Assembly (NCBI GenBank): GCA_937888735.1 | Contig: CALASN010000031.1 | Coordinates: 1-11,435, forward strand | Direction of reading: 5' to 3' | Length of the DNA stretch: 11,435 nt | Origin: UBA5499 sp002426275 | Lineage (GTDB): Bacteria > Bacillota > DTU084 | Shown: piece by piece, positions 1 to 7,700 of the stretch | How the letters are laid out: each line of letters starts with the position of its first letter | How positions within the stretch are numbered: the first letter of the stretch is position 1 | Translations under genes and position numbers: made by a program | The notes under the pieces: generated by a model | Databases searched by the model: none | Told to the model about the DNA's origin: nothing | Seen by the model: only the letters and a program-made list of their open reading frames with translations

Positions 1-1978
1 AGACGTTGCCCTTTACCTCATCAATGCTGGAACTGGCGGTTGAGACTCTAAATCTGGCTTTCCCGTCCTGGGTCACGGCCTGTGAAGGAGAGATAACCTT
101 GAGATTGTCAGCGGCAGTTAAGGTAACGGCATATTCTTCTCGCACCACCTCGCCGGCGTAATCCTTCAGTGTGACTTCCACTTCCTGGCTGCTTTCTCCG
201 TCCGCATCCGCCGGCGCAGTGGAAACCACGGCGACGGCGCTGTGCAGACTGGACAATTCCGTGAGCGTCCCCTGGAGCGTCATATTTCGGAAGCGCAGAT
301 CGTCGTCATGTTGAAAGTTATCCGCAGCCAGTCTATCCGCTGCCGTGCGTATATAAACCGTCTCCAATGGGGCCGGCAAAACGGCTGTGCCGCTGGCGAT
401 CGAGCCCGACCAAGAGCCTTTCCCACCTTGCCACGTATGGGCGTAGATGCGCGTCCACGGTCCCTCCGGAGTAGGTCCCCACTCGACGTAGACATGGTCG
501 TTAAGTTCGTTCCCATCAGCATGCGTAAAACCTGTGGTTCCCGTAACCGAGGCTATCGCCGTACCTGAAGGCGCCTCAAGCCGCCAGATCAGCCAGGCGG
601 ACGGCGACGCGATGGGGCAGCTTAGCGTGGGGCTGAGCGAAGTCTTATCTGCCCAGCCATTAGGCGCCCACCTTACCACCTGATAAGCCTGCTCAAAGCC
701 GTCGCGCATAGGCGTGCCCGCGGCGACGCTGAAATCATACCATGTATATTCCGTCTCTAAAGCTTGAAAAAGCAGCTGTTTGTGCAGGGAAAAATCTGTT
801 CCCGCCACCGCAGCGTAAATCTCACCGCTCGCCTGTTCGGATAAGGGCGCCGCCGTAGAGACGGTGAAACGAGCCTTGCCATTCGCTGAGGTTACCTCAG
901 AAGGGCCTTCCACGCTCAAATTTGACTCGGCTGTGAGCGAGACCAAATAAGGAGTTTGCACCACATTATTTTGCGCATCCCGCAGATTGATCTCCACCAC
1001 ATAGCTTCTTTTTCCGGTTTCCACCTTTGAATCCACTTTTTCGATGAAACTATTTTCCTTAGAAAGATTTACAAATGTCAGCTCTTTTTCTATGGCCAAG
1101 AAAGTGCCCTCCACAACGGCGTAAACCTTCCCCTTCGGTATTTCCTCCAGCGGCTCTAAAGTGGAAACCGTGAATCTCGCTTTCCCGTCTGCGGCAGTCG
1201 CCTCAGAAGGAGCTTCCACAGTTAAATTGGTATCTGCCCTCAGCGAAACCGTATAAGTATTCTCCACAATAGCGCCGGCAAAATCGCGTAATGTAACCTC
1301 AAGCATGATGCTGCTCTTGTTTCCATCGATGACCAGGTCTCCGATCGTGTCGATGCCGCTGTGCGCATTATCTAAATCAGTGAGCGTTCCCTGGAGCGTC
1401 ATCCTTTGAAAGCGCAGATCGTCGTCATGTCGAAAATTATCCGCGGCCAGTCTATCCGCTGCCGTGCGTATATAAACCGTCTCCAATGGAGCCGGCAAGA
1501 CTGCTGTGCCGCTGGCGATCGAGCCCGACCAAGAGCCTTTTCCAGCTTGCCACGTATGGGCGTAGATGCGCGTCCAGGGCCCCTCCGGATTAGAGCTCCA
1601 GTCCACGTAGACATGATTATCGAGTTCGTTCCCATCAGCATACTGAAAACCCGTGGTCCCGGTCACAGAGGTTATCGCCGTACCTGAAGGCGCCTCAAGC
1701 TCCCAAATCTGCCAGGCGGACGGAGAGGCAATGGGACAGCCTAATTTGGGACTGGAAGATGTCTTCTCCCCCCACCTGTTAGGCGCCCAATACACGGATT
1801 GATACGCCTGCGCGCAGCCTTGACTCATGGTCGTGCCTGTGTTGACGCCGAAGTTATACCATTCGATAGTCAGTTCTGCCGCAAAACCGGTTAACCCAAC
1901 GGAAAATAAAAGCAGGAAAATGATCGCCGCGCGCCGCTCAATTCGCCGAATTACAGACCAAAACGCTTTCTCCCCCAT
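1..1978 (-). CDS. Secreted modular protein with two ~160-aa repeat modules and three Ig-like (Big_1-type) domains, C-terminus off the left edge
   Basis: I translated this reading frame by hand. It is open for 659 codons with no stop and runs off the left edge, so the protein is incomplete. ATG at 1978 follows a strong Shine-Dalgarno sequence (AGGAG, 8 nt away). Residues 1-34 form a signal peptide: a basic start, the hydrophobic run AIIFLLLFSVGL, and likely cleavage after GFAA. Residues ~38-198 and ~411-571 are two copies of the module found in the 1508-aa enzyme upstream. Between and after them lie three Ig-like units (~205-304, ~309-404, ~579 to the edge). Each carries the pattern VxLRD...Y.VSL.A..NL.V..PSE....GKARF.VST, which resembles invasin/intimin Big_1 domains. 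No catalytic barrel is seen in the visible part. A barrel like that of its two neighbours could lie beyond the edge, but this is inference. Likely roles are substrate binding or surface display. The gene follows the 883-aa paralogue by 69 bp, so it is probably the third gene of one operon. Confidence 0.88.
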   Translation of the reverse strand, partial: MGEKAFWSVIRRIERRAAIIFLLLFSVGLTGFAAELTIEWYNFGVNTGTTMSQGCAQAYQSVYWAPNRWGEKTSSSPKLGCPIASPSAWQIWELEAPSGTAITSVTGTTGFQYADGNELDNHVYVDWSSNPEGPWTRIYAHTWQAGKGSWSGSIASGTAVLPAPLETVYIRTAADRLAADNFRHDDDLRFQRMTLQGTLTDLDNAHSGIDTIGDLVIDGNKSSIMLEVTLRDFAGAIVENTYTVSLRADTNLTVEAPSEATAADGKARFTVSTLEPLEEIPKGKVYAVVEGTFLAIEKELTFVNLSKENSFIEKVDSKVETGKRSYVVEINLRDAQNNVVQTPYLVSLTAESNLSVEGPSEVTSANGKARFTVSTAAPLSEQASGEIYAAVAGTDFSLHKQLLFQALETEYTWYDFSVAAGTPMRDGFEQAYQVVRWAPNGWADKTSLSPTLSCPIASPSAWLIWRLEAPSGTAIASVTGTTGFTHADGNELNDHVYVEWGPTPEGPWTRIYAHTWQGGKGSWSGSIASGTAVLPAPLETVYIRTAADRLAADNFQHDDDLRFRNMTLQGTLTELSSLHSAVAVVSTAPADADGESSQEVEVTLKDYAGEVVREEYAVTLTAADNLKVISPSQAVTQDGKARFRVSTASSSIDEVKGNV
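266..748 (-). repeat. Repeat module, copy 2 of the left-edge gene (residues ~411-571)
   Basis: The module opens with WYDF and runs through RWAPNGW, CPIASPSAWLIW, HADGNELNDHVYVEW, EGPWTRIYAHTW and VYIRTAADRLAADNF to HDDDLRF and a closing MTLQG. It is a ~160-aa beta-rich unit. It closely matches the copy at 1385-1867 in protein and in DNA, roughly 85-90% by hand alignment, with a fully identical 43-bp stretch. Confidence 0.85.
1385..1867 (-). repeat. Repeat module, copy 1 of the left-edge gene (residues ~38-198)
   Basis: Same unit as at 266-748 and 8190-8678, directly after the signal peptide. It has the signature WYNFG, YWAPNRWGEKT, CPIASPSAWQIW, DNHVYVDW, GPWTRIYAHTW, YIRTAADRLAADNF, HDDDLRFQ. 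The layout (conserved Trp residues, a GPW turn, an acidic DDD cluster near the end) suggests a discoidin/carbohydrate-binding type beta-sandwich, but I recognise no named family. Confidence 0.85.
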
Positions 1979-1981
1979 CTT

Positions 1982-1995
1982 CAGATCTCCTTTCA
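1982..1995 (-). promoter_or_regulatory. Ribosome-binding site inside a 14-bp element shared with the upstream gene
   Basis: On the minus strand this reads TGAAAGGAGATCTG, with AGGAG 8 nt before ATG 1978. Exactly the same 14 bases precede the 883-aa gene at 4701-4714. It fixes the start of the left-edge gene. The identity suggests the two gene starts share a common origin. Confidence 0.75.
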
Positions 1996-2047
1996 TCTCA
2001 CTGGGCTAGATACTCAAAGCTGTCCTTTACCAAGCTGTTTTTGAAGA

Positions 2048-4699
2048 TTAATTGTCTTGCGCTGCGACTCTGATATTTAAAACAGAGTCTGCCACGGGAA
2101 GGCCGTCATCAGCTTCTATCACCGAACGTATTTTTTCTACGCCATCCTCCATCGCGACTGCTTTTATCTTGAATGGTTCGCTGATAATTTGAGCGCCCGC
2201 CATGATGCACAGCCGCTGCTGGGAAGGAGTGCATTCCCAGCCCTGGGGCAATCGCAGCGCGACGGTCCCTTTGAATTTCCTTGCCCCGAGATTTGTCACT
2301 CGAACTGTAAACTCTGCAGGCTGTCCGCTCACAAGCGCAGCCGCGATATTTTCACTGTCTCCCACCCCAGTCCGCTTGGGAAAAACTCCCCCGGGAGGCA
2401 ATAAAACTTGAACCAGAGCAGACGGCTCCGCTTGCGGCAACTCAGACGTAAACCGAGGATAGCGAAAGGGAACCGCCGCATTGAGCAAACTCACGCCGCC
2501 GCCGAGAATATACTGCGGATAGTCATCCGCCTGGATAGTGAGCGTTCCCCCGGGAGAAGCGGCTCTGCGCTGTCTGCCCATGAGATCCACAATCAGCACC
2601 TCTTCAGCGCCGACATTAATCGTGGCAGTCACAGGTTCCGGCGGTTCATGAATTATCTCTCCATTCCAAGCCTGATCTGTTCCCGGCGCTCCCCCCTTCC
2701 AGACTTCCGTTTCCACAGGATTGTTAATGACATCCCTGCGCTGCAGAGTTGCCCACACCGCCAAAAGTGGCTTCTCATTTGGCAGCTTGAATACCCGCTG
2801 GTAGAGCCGGGGCGATTTCTGGCTTGGCGGTGTAAAACCAGCCGGCACAAAATAGCCGCCGTCGGGCACGTTTTCTCCCCAATACTCGGCGCCGTCGAGC
2901 ATTTTGGTCATCACAGCATAAGCGCTATAGCCCGGACGAGGCGTATGGTGGTACATAAGCCCAAACCCGCCGTATTTTTCAAGCACAAACCAATGTTTGC
3001 CCCGTAAGCCGTAAGCTAAAGCTTCCAAATAACTCCTCACCAAAAACGCCGCGGCAATGTTATCCTCCGCTGTGGCGCCCAAGCCCTGTCCTTCCACCCG
3101 CAAATACGGGTCTAGCTGCAAATAGCCCTGTTCGGAATCCACAACTGGCTTCTGCCCGTATTCCTCCATCAAGGGAAACAAAAACTGCACGTTCGACGCT
3201 TGCCAAAAATCGCGGTATACGGCATAATCCAGCTCCGGAGGATATGGGAAACAATGCAAATGGACATTGAGATAGTCCACATAATCCCAACAGCCGTTTT
3301 CCGCCAACTCTCGAAACCATTTGGTATCCACTCCGGCGGTGCTGGGCGAGCCTACGGCGATGTTCGGATCATGTTGTTTTTGACGCAGATAATTTAACTT
3401 CAATGTCTCGGCATACTCCGCCGGCAGGACGCTGAAATTGGGCTCATTGGTCATTTCGCTGAACCGGAATGAACCGGGAGGCGCTTGCAATACACCGCCG
3501 ACGCCGGGCATCGGCTCCAGGCCGCGCCTCCGGTAGCGCTCAAGATCATCTTTTCCCGGCGAAAAATAGCGGACCCAGTGCGCCCCCATCCACTGCAGCT
3601 TATCCAGCATTAAGTCTGTGCGTCCAGGGCCGATCACGTCGGGCATGATGCCAAAGATAGAATCTTCTCGATAATGCCGCTCCGGATCCGGCAAAACCGC
3701 CAGCTGTGTCTGGGCAGAATATGTTTTCTCTTCCGCGTTGGCCGTCAAACTCACATTAATATGTCCCCGCCAGGAGGGCAGTTCCACCACTCGCGATTGT
3801 AGAGCTCCTTTGCCGTCTACCAAGAAAGTATCCGAGTATGTGAACTGATTCTCTTCTCTGAAATCTGTGGCCTTCAGTGTCCAAGATACTAATTGAGGCG
3901 TTTCTCGATAATTTTGAATGACAACCGTGACTTTTGGAACCTGATCGGCTAAGAAAATGTTATCCGTTTGCGAATACGGCATCCCCACTCCCAATAAGCC
4001 GGCCTCCTGATTGCTGGTTTCATGTGCGGGCGCGGGGACAGCTTTGAGCTGTCCCGCCACCCATGGCTGCACAAAAACGCGGGTCTTGGCAACGGTCTTC
4101 GCTTCATCCTCCCAATCCCAAGGATATTCCGTATAGGAGCCGCCATACCATAGCTTCTTGTCATACATGATGGACAGCTCCAGTCCCTCAGCGCCGCTGG
4201 AAAAATCGCCGTTCCAATCTGTGCCATAGTTAATCCTGACTCTCCTGTGAAGCAGCTGGTCTCCCTGGCTCGGGCAGCGCAGCTGGAAATCCATTCTGAA
4301 ATAGAAAGGATAAAAGGCAAAACGGATTGCCAACTGAGCGTCTTGCAGCGGACTGACTTTCCACTCGGTATCCACAATCGACTCCGTATCCGTTTGCTTC
4401 ACGACGGTATAATTGAGCAGCCGTCCATGCCCTGCGCCTCCCTCCCAGTTTTTCTTGAACGCTTCCATATAAAATCCATCAACGATCTGTTTGGCTCCGT
4501 GGTCTCCAACCGCGTAAATCTGAATTCGCTGATCCAACGTTACCTGATAATTATTCCCTGTATAGGAAAAAGTCGCGTTGGCCGGTCCGAAATTCCCTCC
4601 CGACGGAGCGGCCGCTCTCGCCGCAAAATTCATTCCCACGCTGAAAAGCAACACCAAAACCAATTGTAGGCTGTTGAGGGTAAGCATTTTCCCTCGCAT
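2048..4699 (-). CDS. Secreted clan GH-A-like glycoside hydrolase (883 aa), short tandem paralogue
   Basis: ATG 4699 is supported by AGGAG 6 nt upstream and an immediate signal peptide (hydrophobic run LVLVLLFSVGMNFAA, likely cleavage near ARAA). Domains by eye: a beta-rich N-terminal domain ~40-340; a (beta/alpha)8-like barrel ~345-610 starting at SIFGIMPD; a beta-rich stretch ~625-740; and a C-terminal NEW3-like sandwich ~765-880 (GQPAEFTVRVTNLG, GTVALRLPQGW). In the barrel, MTNEPNF gives Glu419 at the position of the clan GH-A acid/base, and VVDSEQGY gives Glu523 as candidate nucleophile, 104 residues apart. The barrel strand that carries the HLHCFPY motif lies between them. Such enzymes retain configuration and act on beta-linked glycosides or polysaccharides; the substrate cannot be read from the sequence. 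It aligns along nearly its whole length with the C-terminal 860 residues of the neighbour at 4743-9269, but lacks that protein's N-terminal binding modules. I cannot assign a numbered GH family; GH39, GH5 or an unassigned GH-A group are possible. Confidence 0.87.
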   Translation of the reverse strand: MRGKMLTLNSLQLVLVLLFSVGMNFAARAAAPSGGNFGPANATFSYTGNNYQVTLDQRIQIYAVGDHGAKQIVDGFYMEAFKKNWEGGAGHGRLLNYTVVKQTDTESIVDTEWKVSPLQDAQLAIRFAFYPFYFRMDFQLRCPSQGDQLLHRRVRINYGTDWNGDFSSGAEGLELSIMYDKKLWYGGSYTEYPWDWEDEAKTVAKTRVFVQPWVAGQLKAVPAPAHETSNQEAGLLGVGMPYSQTDNIFLADQVPKVTVVIQNYRETPQLVSWTLKATDFREENQFTYSDTFLVDGKGALQSRVVELPSWRGHINVSLTANAEEKTYSAQTQLAVLPDPERHYREDSIFGIMPDVIGPGRTDLMLDKLQWMGAHWVRYFSPGKDDLERYRRRGLEPMPGVGGVLQAPPGSFRFSEMTNEPNFSVLPAEYAETLKLNYLRQKQHDPNIAVGSPSTAGVDTKWFRELAENGCWDYVDYLNVHLHCFPYPPELDYAVYRDFWQASNVQFLFPLMEEYGQKPVVDSEQGYLQLDPYLRVEGQGLGATAEDNIAAAFLVRSYLEALAYGLRGKHWFVLEKYGGFGLMYHHTPRPGYSAYAVMTKMLDGAEYWGENVPDGGYFVPAGFTPPSQKSPRLYQRVFKLPNEKPLLAVWATLQRRDVINNPVETEVWKGGAPGTDQAWNGEIIHEPPEPVTATINVGAEEVLIVDLMGRQRRAASPGGTLTIQADDYPQYILGGGVSLLNAAVPFRYPRFTSELPQAEPSALVQVLLPPGGVFPKRTGVGDSENIAAALVSGQPAEFTVRVTNLGARKFKGTVALRLPQGWECTPSQQRLCIMAGAQIISEPFKIKAVAMEDGVEKIRSVIEADDGLPVADSVLNIRVAAQDN

Positions 4700-4700
4700 A

Positions 4701-4714
4701 CAGATCTCCTTTCA
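4701..4714 (-). promoter_or_regulatory. Ribosome-binding site, second copy of the 14-bp shared element
   Basis: The minus strand reads TGAAAGGAGATCTG, placing AGGAG 6 nt before ATG 4699. The copy at 1982-1995 is identical. It lies in the 43-bp gap after the stop of the 1508-aa gene. No terminator is visible in the gap, which supports co-transcription. Confidence 0.75.
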
Positions 4715-4742
4715 AAGCAGCGCTCTGTTATCCGGACGCGCT

Positions 4743-7700
4743 TTACTGGGCAGTGACCAGAACGTTCATGACAGAATCGCCGACTTTTTCTCCTTCTACC
4801 GTCACTGTGGAACCCAATTTAAAAGCGCCCTCGCCCGACGGAGTAACCGTGAAAGGTTCGCTGATAATCTGTTGGCCTGCGGGAGCTTTAAAGTTGATCT
4901 CTTGCGGTTCGCTGCTCCAGCCCGCTGGCAGCTGTAGCTTAATCACTCCTGCCGCCGCTTTTTCAGATACATTGGTGATCCTGACGGTAAAAGCAGCCGG
5001 CTGTCCTTTGACTAATTTTGCGGCTATGTTTTCCTGATCATAAACGCTCTTCCTTCGCAGGAACTTTCCTCCCGGCGGCAGCAGGAGCTGCACCACTTCG
5101 CTGCCTTGCGTCAGCTTTATTTCCTGCGGGAAGCGCTTATACTGGTGGTCGTGAGCGACAGCCAACAGTTCTTTTGCAGCTCCGTAAATGTATTGCGGAA
5201 AATCATCTACCTTCAGATGTAATTTCCCGCCCGGGCAATCTACCGTCCGCATATTTCCCATGAGATCTGCGACTTTCACTTGCGGTGAGCCAACGTTAAT
5301 TACTATGTCCAAAGGCTCAGGCTCACTTTTTAATTCCGTTCCGTCCCAAGCTAGAGACTTACCTGGGCTTTGATCCTTCCAAGCTAGCGTATCTATGCGT
5401 TCTGAAATCACTCCGGTCCTGCGCAGCGTGGCCCAAGCCACCAGCAGCGGTTCCCCGTCCTGCATTTTGAACACTCTCTGATAAAGCCTGGGCTCTAACG
5501 CCTTATCTACTTCGCCGGCAAGATCTCCCTGCTCTGTGCCGAGGAAGTCGTCTTCCAGTTGAGGCGTTGCCGCGCCAAACCAGGTTACCAGAGGCGCACC
5601 CGTTTTCTCCTCGCCTTGATAACTTTCAAAATTGATCAGTTCTCCCCAATACTCGGCTCCGTCCATGAGCTTCGTCATGGCAGCGTAAGCGCTGAAAGCT
5701 GCCCTGGGAGTATCTTGGTATATTAAGCCGAAGCCTCCATACGGCATCATGGTAAACCAATGTTTCCCCAGCAACCCGTAGGCCATGCCTTCCAGATAAC
5801 TTCGCACCGTAAACGCGGCGGCCATATCCTCTCTGCTGACCATGCTCAGAGGATAGCTCTCGACTCTATTATCAGGATCCAGCTCTAAGTATCCCTGCTC
5901 GGAATCAACTAACGGCTTATAACCGTACTCATTCATGATGGGGAAAAGTCTCGCCACGGCGCTGGCCAACCAAAAATACCGCGAAATTGTCCGATCAACC
6001 TCGGGCGCATATGGGAAACAGTGAAGGTGTACATGCAGCAAATCCAGATAATCCCAACAACCGTTTTCCGCAAGTTCGCGAACCCAGGCGGCATCCACGC
6101 CTGCAATTCCAGCCAAACCGACGGCAATATTAGGATCATGCTTCCGCTGACGGAGATAATTGAGTTTCAATTTTTCAGCGTATTCCACCGCCAATGTGCC
6201 AAAGTTAGGCTCATTTTCCATTTCAGTGAAAAGAAACGTGCCAGCTGGCGCCTTATCCATGCTGCCGCTATTGGGAATCGGCTCTAATCCCCGGCGCCGA
6301 TATTCATTGATATCTTCTGTCTGAGGATTGATACCACGAACCCAATGTACGCCTAACCATTCCATCATATCAAGCTTCAGCGGCATCGTACCGCTCCAAG
6401 GCAGCATGCCGAAGATGGATTTGGCTTTATATTTTCGCTCTGGAGAAGGTATTACCGCCACCCGGCTCTGACATTCTATTGTCTCTGTTTCCGCCTGAGC
6501 CTTAAGTGCCACATTTATATGCCCTTTCCACTCCGGCAGCTGAATTTGCTGCTCTCTGATCGCTCCTTTGCCAGGGACGCGAAGCTGCCCTTTCTGAATG
6601 AAACGCTCTCTTTTGAAAAAGTCGGTCGCTTCTATGGTCCAATCCAATACCTTCTCTTCAGTCGCATGGTTCTGAGCCACCAAATTCACAAATGGCTTTT
6701 CTCCCTCAAAAAAGATATTCTTTTTCTCTGTGGGCACAAGATCCGCTCCCACTAAACCGGCGGCAGGATCGCCTGAAAGATGCGCGGGCGCTGGGATCGT
6801 TTGCGGCTCGCCCGTCACATAAGGTTCGAAGAAAACGCTGAAGGCGGTTTTCTCTCCAGTCTCTGTTTTCACCCACTTGAAGTCTGAATAAAGAGTTCCT
6901 CCCCACAGGCGATTTTCTCTGGGCGTAAAGGTTACTCTCACTCCAGCGTCTCCGCTTGAAAAACCTTCTACCCTATCCTTGCCAAGCACTAGGCGAAAGC
7001 CTCTCTCACCCCATTTAACGCCGGAGCCAGTGAAGACTATCTTCACATCAGCCTGAAAATAATACGGCCAGAGATGAAATAAAACCTCGATCGCCGCCTG
7101 ATCGCGCCTTGCGCCTCCCAGCTTCCAATATGTATCTAAAACCGTCTTTTCTTCGCTGCTCTCTAAGATCTCATATGACAATAATTTATCCTGGCTGAAA
7201 GCGGTGGTTTGCCAACCGTTTTCGAAAATGTGGCAATAAAAGTTCTTGAAGATCTCCCGTTCCGTTCCGTCTTTGAGCAAGACCGTCACTTTAGACGCCT
7301 TGCCCAGATCCAAGCGGTAATTTGCGCCTTTATATTGAAATGTAGGCAAGGGAATCCCCGCTTTGCGGGCTTGCCCCGCGATTAGCTCCGCCGCACTTCG
7401 CAATTGTTTTTCCTCTTCAGGAGGAATCAGGCTTACTGCACCTCTGATCTCCAATCTCTGAAAGCGCAACTCATCGTCATTGGCAAAAACGTCTTTCTTT
7501 GGCCGGTCCGCCGCGGTTCGCACATAAACAGCGGTCAACGGCTTGGGCAAAACCACTGTTCCCGTATTCTCGGAGCCAGGCCAGAAACCATCGGGGGGCC
7601 AAGTGTGCGCATAGATCCGGTTCCAAGGGCCGCGGGGATCCGCGGACCAATCTACATAGACATGATTATTCAACGCCTCTCCCTTGCCATATTGAAAAAC

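Noticed and set aside
242..1687. Paired similar open frames on the plus strand (242-568 and 1406-1687) and in another minus frame
   Set aside because: They are shadow frames that appear similar only because the two repeat modules of the real minus-strand gene share DNA.
2408..3007. A 199-codon plus-strand open frame opposite the 883-aa gene
   Set aside because: It lies entirely antisense to a gene with recognisable domains, has no clear ribosome-binding site and gives a low-complexity, Arg/His-rich product typical of antisense frames.
4700..4742. AGCGC/GCGCT inverted repeat between the two enzyme genes as a terminator
   Set aside because: The arms are only 5 bp, with a long loop and no T-tract. 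The short gap and shared strand favour co-transcription.
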